Shown: in pieces, positions 43,359 to 51,485 of the stretch | Layout: every line of letters starts with the position of its first letter | How positions within the stretch are numbered: position 1 is the stretch's first letter | DNA from: Chthonomonadaceae bacterium | GTDB lineage: Bacteria; Armatimonadota; Fimbriimonadia; Fimbriimonadales; Fimbriimonadaceae | Reading direction: 5' to 3' | Assembly: GCA_015709495.1 (NCBI GenBank) | Contig: CP054189.1 | Span: 1,240,001-1,304,000, forward strand | DNA: 64,000 nucleotides | Notes under the pieces: generated by a model | Databases searched by the model: none | What the model saw: only the letters and a program-made list of their open reading frames with translations | Told to the model about the DNA's origin: nothing | Translations under genes and position numbers: made by a program

Positions 43359-44270
43359 CTACAGCGAGGGCGCCATCCACTTCAGCCACGGAACCAAGGC
43401 CGGGTCTTCGATTCGGCCAGTGATGCCGCCGCGCCAGTTCACGCCAGTGGCGTGGCCGTCGGTCGCGACGATCGTGCTCATGCCATCGGGCCAAGGCAAG
43501 GCGCCGAGACAGCTCGGGAAGCCGTCCGTACCCTTCGGGTCGTCACCGCCGGAGCATCGGACTTTGCGCTTGCGAGCGTGCGGGCCGATGTAGTTGGTGG
43601 TTGCGAACACGTTGAGCGAAGGATCGACCCAAGTGCCGTTCAGCCAGAAGTAGTTCATCGGGTTTTGGGCTCCGACGAATCCCCAGCCGTAGTCCCACAT
43701 GCCGCCTTCCGAGATCATCAGAGTATCCGCCGGTCGGGCGATCTGAGTGTTGGAGAGCGACGAAGCAGGCTGATGGACGCCCCAAGCGTTAGCGAGGCCA
43801 CCGTAACCTCCCACGCCCTCGAAGCGGCGCTGTTCGCCACCGGTCATCGAAGTGCTTTGGAAGTAGAAGTAGCCGGTCGCCATCGAAGAAGCGTGGGCTT
43901 GCGCGCGAAGCGGCATACCCCAGTGCGCTCGGGACTGGTAGTACCAAGCGGCGCTGTTCGTGTCCGTAGGCAGAGCTCGCAGCTTCGGGTGAGCAAGGAT
44001 GCCCCAGTTCTTGATGTAGGGCTGGCACATGCCTTGCCAAGTATCGAAGGAACTGCCTTCGATCCTCAGCACCAGCGGCAGCACGTCGTCGAAGTCCGAC
44101 GAGTACATGAGCTGGGAAAGGCCGAGCTGCTTACAGTTGCTCAACGCGGCGGAGTCCTTCGCGGACTCCTTGGCCTGAGCAAAGACAGGGAACAAGATGG
44201 CGGCGAGAATTGCGATGATCGCAATCACCACCAGCAGTTCGATAAGTGTGAATGCATTTTTTCTATGCAC
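43359..44270 (-). CDS. DUF1559-type prepilin-like protein, copy B
   Basis: This 303-residue protein has a prepilin N-terminus ([20 protein letters not shown], then [15 protein letters not shown]) with cleavage expected before Phe. A large head follows with conserved [25 protein letters not shown] and [14 protein letters not shown], ending in DUF1559-like [19 protein letters not shown] at 44270 starts the protein, with AGGAGG about ten bases upstream. It is strongly similar along its length to copy A (44715-45620), so a tandem duplication is clear. DUF1559 proteins are abundant in Planctomycetes and Armatimonadota and their function is unsettled. Confidence 0.9.
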   Translation of the reverse strand: MHRKNAFTLIELLVVIAIIAILAAILFPVFAQAKESAKDSAALSNCKQLGLSQLMYSSDFDDVLPLVLRIEGSSFDTWQGMCQPYIKNWGILAHPKLRALPTDTNSAAWYYQSRAHWGMPLRAQAHASSMATGYFYFQSTSMTGGEQRRFEGVGGYGGLANAWGVHQPASSLSNTQIARPADTLMISEGGMWDYGWGFVGAQNPMNYFWLNGTWVDPSLNVFATTNYIGPHARKRKVRCSGGDDPKGTDGFPSCLGALPWPDGMSTIVATDGHATGVNWRGGITGRIEDPALVPWLKWMAPSL

Positions 44271-44530
44271 GAAAGGATTCCTCCTATGGGTTCATCTGGG
44301 CACATTGCGGAAAGCGTGCCCACGGTTCATACGCACAGGAGACGGACCGATCGTGCGGAATTGTTCAAAAATCAGTACCAAATCATGGTCATAGTACGTT
44401 GGTCTGGCGACGGAAGGCAGGGGACAAACTGGACAGGACGAAAGACAGCAGGACCCCAGGGAAAGTGCAGAAACGACCCAGGCCCCGAATGGACTTCGGA
44501 GCCTGAGTCGCGGATTTGCTGACCTGAGCT

Positions 44531-44704
44531 TTACTTGTCGGTCGCCGAAGCTTCCGAGGTTCCGCCGCCTGGATCGGTTTGAATGCCCGCTCCAGGGTTA
44601 TCCGCGCCAGCGGCTGGCGGGGGACCGGACGCGGGTTTTTCCCCACATCCGCACATGGCCCAAGCGGAGCCGATTACGAGTGAAAGCAGGATCAACAATC
44701 TCAT
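44531..44704 (-). CDS. Tiny lipoprotein, partner of a DUF1559 gene
   Basis: This 57-residue gene reads from ATG 44704 to TAA 44531. It starts MRLLILLSLVIGSAWAMCGC; the Cys lies in AMCGC, a plausible though unusual lipobox. The tail is Gly/Pro/Ala-rich and ends DPGGGTSEASATDK. It begins 10 bases after the stop of DUF1559 copy A, repeating the arrangement of the first module. Confidence 0.65.
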   Translation of the reverse strand: MRLLILLSLVIGSAWAMCGCGEKPASGPPPAAGADNPGAGIQTDPGGGTSEASATDK

Positions 44705-44714
44705 GGCATTAACC

Positions 44715-45620
44715 TCACAGTTGCGGCGCGTGCCACTTCATCCACGGAACGTTGTTCGCGTCGTTGATTCGGCCCGTGATGCCGCCGCGCCAGTTTACAC
44801 CAGTCGCGTGGCCGTCTACGGCGACGAGCGTGGTCATGCCATCAGGCCAAGGCAGTGCGCCAAGGCAGTCCGGGAAGCCGCTCGCGGCCTTCGGGTCGTC
44901 ACCACCGGAGCATCGGACTTTGCGCTTGCGAGCGTGCGGGCCCATGTAGTTCGTGGTAGCGAACACGTTGAGCGCGGAGTTGACCCACGTTCCGTTCAGC
45001 CAGAAGTAGTTGAACGGGTTCTGCGCGCCAACGAAGCCCATGCCGTGGTCCCACATACCGCCCTCACAAATGAGGAGCGTGTCCGCGGGTCGAGCGACCT
45101 GAGTGTAGGTAAGCGACGAAGCAGGAATTCGAACGCCCCACGCATTGGCGGGTCCGCCGTATCCAGAAACGCCGTCGAACCGATACTGCAAGCCACCGGT
45201 CATCGAAGTGCTTTGGAAGTAGTAGTAGCCGAACGGAGCGGCCGTGCCATGAGCTTGCGCTCGCAGCGGCGACGCCCAGTGAGATCGCGCCTGGTAGTAC
45301 CACGCTGCGCTACTGGTGTCGGAAGGAAGGGCGCGGAGCTTCGGGTGAGCCATGATGCCCCAGTTCTTCATATAGGGCTGGCACATCCCCTGCCATGTGT
45401 CGAAGGAGCTGCCTTCGATGCGCAGGTTCAGGTGAATGGCGTCGTCAAAGTCCGACCCGTACATGATCGCGGCGAGGCCATGCTGCTTGACATAGGTCAA
45501 TGCAGCGGCGTCCTTCGCGGACTCCTTGGCTTGCGCGAATACGGGGAACAGGATGGCCGCGAGAATCGCGATGATCGCGATTACGACCAACAGTTCGATG
45601 AGCGTAAATGCTTTCCGCAT
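44715..45620 (-). CDS. DUF1559-type prepilin-like protein, copy A
   Basis: This 301-residue protein starts [20 protein letters not shown] and continues [15 protein letters not shown]. The head shares [41 protein letters not shown] and [16 protein letters not shown] with copy B. The ATG at 45620 has GGAGG seven bases before it and is preferred to the longer frame from 45773. Inserted between nuoC and nuoD, it is followed by a tiny lipoprotein at 10 bases. Export and cleavage by a PilD-type peptidase is expected from the signal. Confidence 0.9.
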   Translation of the reverse strand: MRKAFTLIELLVVIAIIAILAAILFPVFAQAKESAKDAAALTYVKQHGLAAIMYGSDFDDAIHLNLRIEGSSFDTWQGMCQPYMKNWGIMAHPKLRALPSDTSSAAWYYQARSHWASPLRAQAHGTAAPFGYYYFQSTSMTGGLQYRFDGVSGYGGPANAWGVRIPASSLTYTQVARPADTLLICEGGMWDHGMGFVGAQNPFNYFWLNGTWVNSALNVFATTNYMGPHARKRKVRCSGGDDPKAASGFPDCLGALPWPDGMTTLVAVDGHATGVNWRGGITGRINDANNVPWMKWHAPQL

Positions 45621-45837
45621 TGATGAACCTCCATAGGATGTCGGTAATAGTACTTGTGGAGCACCCCCGCGGTCGCCCACGGATGAGTACGCCAACCCGC
45701 CCAACCTCAGGACAGGCAACCTCACGAAACCGCTATTCGCAGCCCCAATCGGTCCTCCCATGCCTAAAGTCAAGCAGATTCATGTAATGGTACTTCACTT
45801 TTGTACGATGTGCAACGAACTTTTTTTGTTCCGCGCG

Positions 45838-45864
45838 AAAAAAATCGCCCTCGCGGTTCGCCGC
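45838..45864 (-). terminator. Rho-independent terminator after nuoC
   Basis: Minus-strand hairpin GCGG-CGAA-CCGC is followed by GAGGGCGA and seven T residues. It lies about 40-65 bases past the nuoC stop and so should end the nuoA-nuoC transcript before the DUF1559 module. Confidence 0.6.
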
Positions 45865-45901
45865 CGGGAGTTAGGAAGGTTCGAAGGAGGGCTTCTCGGC
45901 G

Positions 45902-46504
45902 CTATCTGCCGCCGACTTCTTTCGAGCCGGTCTTGCCCTCGAAACTCTCGCCGGCGTGGGGAACTTGAACGTCCTCGACCGCGGGCCCCCGCGAACTCTG
46001 GTCGAAGAGTACGTCTTCTCCGCCCAAGGGGTACTCCTTCCGCAAGGGGTGTCCGACCCAATCGTCGGGCAAGAGGAACCGCTGCTCCTGCTCGTTGCCC
46101 TCAAAGACGATCCCCAAAAGATCCCAGACCTCGCGCTCGGGATAATCCGCGCCGAGGAACAGGCCCTTGAGCGAGGGCACCTTCTGGCCGTCGTCCACGC
46201 CGACCTTGAGGAACAACCTGCGTTGCAGTTTCAGCGAGTACAGGTTATAGATGACCTCAAAGCGCTCGACGAAGTCCCGCTCGTGCTCCCACTGGCTGTA
46301 ATCAGCCCCCAGGCACTCGCCGAAGTAGGAGAAGTCCAACTCTGGGTCGGTCTTGAGGAACTCGACGACTTCGTGCAGGCGCTCCCTCTGAACGCACAGC
46401 CATGCGTCGCCGCGGAACTCTTTGACCTTCACCACGGCCTCTGGGAACCGCTTGACCACTGTGGAGATCTCGATTCGATCCGACACCGTTGGCAGAGCGC
46501 TCAC
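45902..46504 (-). CDS. nuoC: NADH-quinone oxidoreductase subunit C
   Basis: NuoC is the 30-kDa-type peripheral subunit of complex I. The 200-residue protein has [20 protein letters not shown] and the family signature [20 protein letters not shown], then [20 protein letters not shown]. Its ATG overlaps the nuoA stop (ATGA). The usual intervening nuoB is missing. The C-terminal 25 residues ([13 protein letters not shown]) are polar and not conserved in the family. A terminator follows. Confidence 0.94.
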   Translation of the reverse strand: MSALPTVSDRIEISTVVKRFPEAVVKVKEFRGDAWLCVQRERLHEVVEFLKTDPELDFSYFGECLGADYSQWEHERDFVERFEVIYNLYSLKLQRRLFLKVGVDDGQKVPSLKGLFLGADYPEREVWDLLGIVFEGNEQEQRFLLPDDWVGHPLRKEYPLGGEDVLFDQSSRGPAVEDVQVPHAGESFEGKTGSKEVGGR

Positions 46505-46956
46505 GAGCCGCCTCCAAGGATCGCGGCGTGGGGTGCGGCGGCCTCTAAGGTAGAGCTAGCCAGTTTCTCTTCCGGAAGCGAAGTCGTCTCGTCCCAATCG
46601 ATCGCCCCCACCCGCATCGCATAGGCGTCACCGAGAATCCACAACAACATATAGATCGCGACCGCCCAGAAGCTAAAGACCATATAGGCGCGGTCCGCAT
46701 GCTTGAACACCGTCATCCAGCTCCAAAGGAACACGACTTCGATGTCGAACAGCACGAAAATGATCGCGACCAGATAGAACTTGACCGGGAATCTCTCTCT
46801 CGCGCTCCCCACCGGCGCGACGCCGCACTCGTAGGGCGACTCCTTGTAGGGCGTTTTCTTCTTGGGGCCGAGCAGCCAGCTGCCGAACACCATCGCCGCG
46901 CACACGATTGCCGCGACCCCGATCAGCACGATCAGCCCCAGATACCCGCTGTCCAT
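46501..46956 (-). CDS. nuoA: NADH-quinone oxidoreductase subunit A
   Basis: NuoA is a small membrane subunit of complex I with three helices. The 151-residue protein has [20 protein letters not shown], the conserved loop [20 protein letters not shown], and [13 protein letters not shown], all diagnostic. The ATG at 46956 removes a spurious upstream extension. The C-terminus is prolonged by about 30 residues ([20 protein letters not shown]) and overlaps nuoC by 4 bases. It is transcribed divergently from trpD, with 56 bases between starts. Confidence 0.93.
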   Translation of the reverse strand: MDSGYLGLIVLIGVAAIVCAAMVFGSWLLGPKKKTPYKESPYECGVAPVGSARERFPVKFYLVAIIFVLFDIEVVFLWSWMTVFKHADRAYMVFSFWAVAIYMLLWILGDAYAMRVGAIDWDETTSLPEEKLASSTLEAAAPHAAILGGGS

Positions 46957-47012
46957 TGGAAAGATTCTACCCACCGCAGGTCCGCGCTGCCGAGGGCATG
47001 TAAACTTGGCTG

Positions 47013-48029
47013 ATGGAGTTCGGACCAACCTTGACCGCTTTGCTCTCGGGTGATGAACTGACCTTCGACGAAGCAGCCGAACAAATGAGGAGGATCGCCG
47101 ACTCGGAACTGAGCGAGGCGCAAGTGGGCGCTCTGCTCACGGCGCTTCGATCTCGACCCTGCGTAGCTGAAGAACTCGCCGGGTTCGCCAGCGTTCTAAG
47201 GCAACGATCGTTGAGCCTCGACCTCGCGACCCCGGGGCTGGTCGACACCTGCGGAACCGGAGGCGGCATCCCCAGCTTCAACATCTCGACAGCGGCGGCG
47301 ATGATCGCCTGCGCGGCGGGAGTTCCCCTCGCGAAGCACGGCAACCGCAGCGTCACGAGCTCGTGCGGAAGCGCCGATGTGCTCGAAGCCCTCGGCGTGG
47401 GGCTGATCGCCGAGCCGGAGGAATTGACGCACGTGTTCGAACAGACGGGGATGGCGTTCCTCTTCGCCCCCCACCTTCACCCCACGATGAAGCTGGTCGG
47501 CCCGATCCGAAAGCAATTGGGCATTCGCACGGTGTTCAATCAACTCGGCCCCCTCGTCAATCCCGCCTCGGCGAGGTTTCAGGTTTTGGGTGTGTACGAC
47601 CCGCAGTTCCTGCGACCCACGGCGGAGGCTCTGGGCATCCTGGACGCACAGGAGGCCTGGGTCGTCCACGGCCAAGATGGGCTCGACGAGGTTTCACCCC
47701 GCGCGCGCACGAGCTATGCCCGGATGGTCGAGGGCCGCGTCGTCGAGGGGGAGCTACTGCCTCAGGACTTCGGAATCGAACCTGTGCCGGAGTCGGCGCT
47801 CGCGCCCGGAGAAACGCTCGGCCAAAGCGCGGCTATCCTCCGGGAAGCGATCTCCAATGTGGACTCCGACCGATTCCGAGCGGTGCTTCCCAGCGCGGCG
47901 ATTGCGATCAGTTTGGGCAAGCAGATTGGGGGCCTCCTCGACGCGTCCGAACTGGCCGAGGAGACCGTGCGGTCGGGCAGGGCGTCCGCGAAATTGGACC
48001 ACCTCATCGAGGTGACCCGGCAGCCATGA
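47013..48029 (+). CDS. trpD: Anthranilate phosphoribosyltransferase
   Basis: TrpD joins anthranilate and PRPP in tryptophan synthesis. The 338-residue enzyme has [20 protein letters not shown] (PRPP loop), [20 protein letters not shown] (anthranilate/PRPP site) and [20 protein letters not shown]. It overlaps trpC by ATGA. The three trp genes here are coupled, whereas trpE, trpG, trpA and trpB are not in the window. Promoter elements probably sit in the 56-base nuoA-trpD spacer, but none is clear. Confidence 0.96.
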   Translation: MEFGPTLTALLSGDELTFDEAAEQMRRIADSELSEAQVGALLTALRSRPCVAEELAGFASVLRQRSLSLDLATPGLVDTCGTGGGIPSFNISTAAAMIACAAGVPLAKHGNRSVTSSCGSADVLEALGVGLIAEPEELTHVFEQTGMAFLFAPHLHPTMKLVGPIRKQLGIRTVFNQLGPLVNPASARFQVLGVYDPQFLRPTAEALGILDAQEAWVVHGQDGLDEVSPRARTSYARMVEGRVVEGELLPQDFGIEPVPESALAPGETLGQSAAILREAISNVDSDRFRAVLPSAAIAISLGKQIGGLLDASELAEETVRSGRASAKLDHLIEVTRQP

Positions 48030-48808
48030 GCGTGTTGGAGTCGATCCTGCGGGAGAAACGCGCCGAAGTCGCACGGCTGAGGCGAGAGACGCCGTGGGAC
48101 GAGTTGGAGTCCGAGTTGGCGCTTGCCGCACCGCCTCGGGACTTTATGGGTGCCCTTACCAACCCTCATCGCCCGCTCGCGCTGATCGCAGAAATCAAGG
48201 CGAAGAGCCCGTCAGCAGGTCAGATCCGCGAATACCTCGACCCGGCCGAAATCGCGCGGCAGTACGAACTAGCTCAGGCTGACTGCCTCTCTGTATTAAC
48301 CGACGGCCCGCACTTCGGAGGATCGAAGGAGAACCTCCTCAAGGCACGGGCGGCCTGCTCGCTTCCCGTATTGCGAAAGGATTTCATCGTCGACGACTAC
48401 CAAGTCCTGGAGTCAAGGGCCATGGGCGCGGACGCGATCCTCTTGATCGTAGCGGCCCTGCCGGAGATTGAACTCGCGCGTCTGCACGGCTTTGCCCGTT
48501 CGATGGGAATGGCCGTTCTCGTCGAGGCGCACACGGAGGAAGAAGTCGATGGGGCTTTGCGGATCGGCGCTTCGCTGATCGGAATCAACAACCGTGACCT
48601 ATCCACGTTTCACGTCGATCTGGCGGTCAGCGAGCGGTTGATTCCGAGGATCGGAGCGTTGGCTTTAGCGATCAGTGAGAGCGGCTTCCAGACTCATCAG
48701 GACGTGATTCGAGCCGCAGGGGCTGGCGCAAAAGGGGTCCTCATCGGCTCGGCGTTGTGCTCCTCGCCCGACGTCCGCTCGAAGGTGATTGAGGTCATGG
48801 GGGCGTGA
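48026..48808 (+). CDS. trpC: Indole-3-glycerol-phosphate synthase
   Basis: This 260-residue TIM-barrel enzyme closes the indole ring from CdRP. Visible sites are LIAEIKAKSPSAGQIRE (catalytic Lys), LSVLTDGPHFGGSKENL, LPVLRKDFIVDDYQV (second Lys), GINNRDLSTFHVDL and ISESGFQTHQDV with the phosphate site GAKGVLIGSALC. It starts inside the trpD stop and its own stop overlaps the trpF GTG start. Confidence 0.96.
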   Translation: MSVLESILREKRAEVARLRRETPWDELESELALAAPPRDFMGALTNPHRPLALIAEIKAKSPSAGQIREYLDPAEIARQYELAQADCLSVLTDGPHFGGSKENLLKARAACSLPVLRKDFIVDDYQVLESRAMGADAILLIVAALPEIELARLHGFARSMGMAVLVEAHTEEEVDGALRIGASLIGINNRDLSTFHVDLAVSERLIPRIGALALAISESGFQTHQDVIRAAGAGAKGVLIGSALCSSPDVRSKVIEVMGA

Positions 48809-49407
48809 CGAGAGTCAAGATTTGCGGGCTCAAACGCCGCGAGGACGTCGAGTGCGCGGTTGAGGCAGGCGCGGACGCCCTTGGCTTTGTGTTCGAGCCG
48901 ACGAGTCCAAGGTTCGTGGGAGATGAAGGGCCCCCGCCTTGGCTCGCTGAGTTCGAGTTGCCCAAGGTGGCCGTGTTCGGGCCGGCGCGCCCAATCGACA
49001 ACCTAGAACGCTTCGATTGGGCCCAAGCGATCGGGCCCGCGCACCCCTCGTGGCCGGCTGGACTTCGCCGGGCGGCCGTGCTCCGCCTCGGCCAGACGCT
49101 GGACTTGGAATCGGCGCTGGGCAGCCTCGATCTCGACAGCGCGTTTGCCATCCACCTCGACGCCCATACGAACTCGGAATACGGGGGCACCGGCGAAACG
49201 GTCGATTGGGACCTTGCTGCAGAAATCGTTGCGCGGGCCCCCAAGCCCGTGATCCTCGCGGGGGGGCTGACGCCGGAAAACGTCGCGCGCGCGATCGAGC
49301 GGGTCCGGCCGTGGATGGTCGATGTCAGCAGCGGGGTCGAAGATGCGCCGGGAGTGAAGAACTCTTCGAAGGTTCGGGCGTTTGTGGCCGCGGCCAAGGG
49401 CGCCTGA
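48805..49407 (+). CDS. trpF: Phosphoribosylanthranilate isomerase
   Basis: This 200-residue TIM-barrel enzyme converts PRA to CdRP. It starts at GTG in a GTGA overlap with trpC. Motifs are TRVKICGLKRREDVECAVEA (catalytic Cys), GADALGFVFEPTSPRFV, ILAGGLTPENVARAIE and VDVSSGVEDAPGVKNSSKVR. It is the last gene of the trp cluster. The downstream hairpin carries its T-run on the opposite strand and is not a clear terminator for this gene. Confidence 0.94.
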   Translation: MTRVKICGLKRREDVECAVEAGADALGFVFEPTSPRFVGDEGPPPWLAEFELPKVAVFGPARPIDNLERFDWAQAIGPAHPSWPAGLRRAAVLRLGQTLDLESALGSLDLDSAFAIHLDAHTNSEYGGTGETVDWDLAAEIVARAPKPVILAGGLTPENVARAIERVRPWMVDVSSGVEDAPGVKNSSKVRAFVAAAKGA

Positions 49408-49433
49408 GTTCGAATCCGACACCAAATGGACAC

Positions 49434-49479
49434 AAAAAAATGCGGGAACGCTGAAAGGAGAGCAAAGCACGTTCCCGCA
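49434..49479 (-). terminator. Perfect 10-bp hairpin with T7 tract on the minus strand
   Basis: TGCGGGAACG and its exact complement CGTTCCCGCA are separated by 19 bases. On the minus strand the hairpin is followed by seven T residues. No minus-strand protein gene ends here, so it probably serves the candidate small RNA. Confidence 0.65.
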
Positions 49480-49548
49480 AGGCTTCTTCCAAGGCATGGC
49501 TTCTCTGCTGCGGGACAAGCCCACACGGAAACCCGAGACCCTTGGTGT
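49434..49548 (-). ncRNA. Candidate structured small RNA (about 115 nt), opposite strand to trpF
   Basis: A minus-strand -10 box TATAAT at 49560-49555 predicts transcription from about 49548. The RNA would contain CCAAGG (5') pairing with CCTTGG, with inner GGCTT/AAGCC and GGG/CCC helices. It would end at a perfect 10-base hairpin (GCGGGAACG...CGTTCCCGC) followed by seven T. No open frame of note lies within. Promoter, folded body and terminator together suggest a small RNA of unknown type; it does not match 6S, SRP or tmRNA patterns I know. Confidence 0.4.
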
Positions 49549-49554
49549 CAATAC

Positions 49555-49583
49555 ATTATATACGTGCGATTGGGTTTTGTGAC
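49555..49583 (-). promoter_or_regulatory. Minus-strand promoter of the candidate small RNA
   Basis: A consensus TATAAT (49560-49555) is preceded, at 17-base spacing, by GTCACA, which matches four of six positions of TTGACA. It points toward the T7-tailed hairpin at 49434-49479. Confidence 0.45.
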
Positions 49584-49778
49584 ATCTTTTTTTGCGTTTT
49601 TCGTCGCATGAAAGGCGCCCCGACCCTCCGGCTACAGTTCGCGGCGTTGCCGCTCATTGTCTGGGAACGATTCTGCGGCGAAAACCGTTCACGCGTTAGC
49701 AGGAGCGCTTGCTTTCGCCCGGCTCGAAGGTCGAAAGGTATACTCGCGCGGGACTTTTTCCAGGGAGGTGAGCACCCA

Positions 49779-50696
49779 TTGGGCGCTGCCATTGAGACAA
49801 GAGAGCTGACGAAGACGTACAAGTCGCGCGGAGGGGAAGTCAACGTCGTTGACAAGTTGAATCTGGAGGTCGAAGAAGGCGAAATCTTCGGGTTCCTCGG
49901 TCCAAACGGGGCCGGGAAGACGACCACCATCAAAATGCTCTTGGGCATTATTTACCCGACCTCGGGCGAGGCGTTCGTTCTGGACCGAGAGATCGGCGAC
50001 ATGGACGTTCATCGGGTGATCAGTTACCTTCCGGAACGGCCTTACTACTACGAGCACATGACCGGGCTGGAGCTTCTTCGCTTCTACGCTTCGCTCTTCG
50101 GCATCCACGACGACGAGAAGTGCCGGGCGCTGCTTCAGAAGGTGAACCTCCACAACGACATGACGAAGACGCTGTCGCAGTATTCAAAGGGTATGCAGCA
50201 GCGGGTGGGGCTGGCGCAGAGCCTTCTCAACGATCCCAAGCTGCTGTTCTTGGACGAGCCCACCGGGGGCCTCGACCCGATCGCCCACACGGAGATTCGC
50301 GACCTCATTCTCCAGTTCCGAGACGAAGGTCGGACGGTGTTCATTTCGAGCCATGAACTTAGCGAAGTTGAACGGATTTGCGATCGCGTGGCGATCATCA
50401 ACTTCGGCAAGCTCGAACGTCAAGGCAGGCTCGAAGACCTTCTGCGAGGGGGTCGAATCGAGATCATCGCGACCAGCGTCCCCAAGGAATTCGCCGAGAA
50501 GTTGCCGCAGGCGGATTCGACCGTTTCGTGGCACGAGGGGAGGCTCATCGTCGATATGCCGGAAAGTGAGGACGTGAACGACGTGATCGATGGCTTGCGA
50601 GGCAAGAAGGCTGAGATCGTCAGCATCATCCCTCGTCGTAAACGGCTTGAAGACCTGTTCGTCGAGACCGTTCGCGATTCGGGGGGCCGAGTATGA
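49779..50696 (+). CDS. ABC transporter ATP-binding protein
   Basis: This 305-residue exporter-type ATPase has Walker A GFLGPNGAGKTTTIKMLLG, signature YSKGMQQRVGLAQ, Walker B KLLFLDEPTGGLDPIAH, the switch His in ISSHELSEVERICDR, and a C-terminal extension of about 70 residues typical of ABC-2 ATPases. A TTG at 49779 preceded by GGGAGGTGAG is the best start; the open frame upstream does not look coding. It is coupled to the permease gene by an ATGA overlap. The substrate is unknown. Confidence 0.9.
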   Translation: MGAAIETRELTKTYKSRGGEVNVVDKLNLEVEEGEIFGFLGPNGAGKTTTIKMLLGIIYPTSGEAFVLDREIGDMDVHRVISYLPERPYYYEHMTGLELLRFYASLFGIHDDEKCRALLQKVNLHNDMTKTLSQYSKGMQQRVGLAQSLLNDPKLLFLDEPTGGLDPIAHTEIRDLILQFRDEGRTVFISSHELSEVERICDRVAIINFGKLERQGRLEDLLRGGRIEIIATSVPKEFAEKLPQADSTVSWHEGRLIVDMPESEDVNDVIDGLRGKKAEIVSIIPRRKRLEDLFVETVRDSGGRV

Positions 50697-51481
50697 GAGT
50701 GATCTATTCGATCGCCGCGACGACGGTCGGCGAGGCCATTCGGCGAAGGGTTCTCCTCATAATCCTCTTGATCGGGCTTCTCCTGCTCTCGATCATCCCG
50801 GGGCTCAGCGTGCTCACCGCGAGGTCTCAGCTTTCCGCGATCGTCAGCACGATGTATGCGGTGCTTCAGGGCACGAGCGTTCTCATCGCGATCATCCTGT
50901 CGATCTACATGATCCCGAACGAGATCGAGCGCAGGACCATCTATACGATCCTCTCGAAACCGGTCCAGCGCTGGCAGTTCTTGGTCGGAAAGTACTTGGG
51001 GGCGGTGTTTGCACTCGGACTCATGATGGGTCTGATGACAGTCGTGATGCTGGTGCTGTTTTATATCAGCCAGCGGCCGGACATGGCCAAACTCGCGGAG
51101 CTTGCCAAAGGACCGGTCTTGTACTTTGTTCAGGTGAGCTTGCTCGCGGCGGTCGCGATCTTCTTCTCGACCTTCGTGGCTCCGCTCGTCAACTTCTTCC
51201 TGAGCATCGGGCTGTTCATGGTCGGCACGATCCTGAACCCGCTCTATGATTCCTATTCGAAGAGCGCCGAGGTGCCGATGTTCATCAAGTCGGCTTCCGG
51301 CATCGTGCTGTCGATTCTGCCGAACTTTTCGAACTACGACGTGAAGAACCCGATCATCCACCCGGAACAAGAGATCGGGAACGAGACCGTGTACTACCTT
51401 GTCGCGACCGGATACGGGCTCCTTTACATCGGGGCGCTGTTGGTCGCGGCGATCCTTGTGTTCGATCGGCGAGAGGTCTGA
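50693..51481 (+). CDS. ABC-2 type permease
   Basis: This 262-residue polytopic protein has about six hydrophobic segments, beginning IYSIAATTVGEAIRRRVLLI. YMIPNEIERRTIYTILSKPV is the typical sequence after the second helix of ABC-2/NosY-like permeases. It pairs with the ATPase gene that overlaps it by 4 bases. The TPR-like gene starts 4 bases after its stop, suggesting a three-gene operon. Confidence 0.88.
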   Translation: MRVIYSIAATTVGEAIRRRVLLIILLIGLLLLSIIPGLSVLTARSQLSAIVSTMYAVLQGTSVLIAIILSIYMIPNEIERRTIYTILSKPVQRWQFLVGKYLGAVFALGLMMGLMTVVMLVLFYISQRPDMAKLAELAKGPVLYFVQVSLLAAVAIFFSTFVAPLVNFFLSIGLFMVGTILNPLYDSYSKSAEVPMFIKSASGIVLSILPNFSNYDVKNPIIHPEQEIGNETVYYLVATGYGLLYIGALLVAAILVFDRREV

Positions 51482-51485
51482 ACGA

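Larger units (their letters stand above)
49408..49778. other. 371-base gap between trpF and the ABC operon
   Basis: Apart from the candidate small RNA and its terminator (49434-49583), this gap holds the upstream region of the ABC ATPase gene. The plus-strand frames here lack good start sites, and their translations do not resemble known proteins. No clear plus-strand promoter was identified. Confidence 0.5.

Noticed and set aside
44271-45790. Shared GTACTAT-like motif upstream of both DUF1559 genes as a common promoter
   Set aside because: The motif is short, the distances to the two starts differ by about 100 bases, and no -35 partner is found.
49405-49425. A tRNA T-loop-like sequence (gttcgaatccgac)
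   Set aside because: No acceptor stem, anticodon arm or D arm can be formed around it; it lies across the trpF stop.
49434-49479. Hairpin as the terminator of the trp operon
   Set aside because: The T-run lies on the minus-strand side; on the plus strand it is followed by aggcttcttcc, so it does not fit an intrinsic terminator for trpF.
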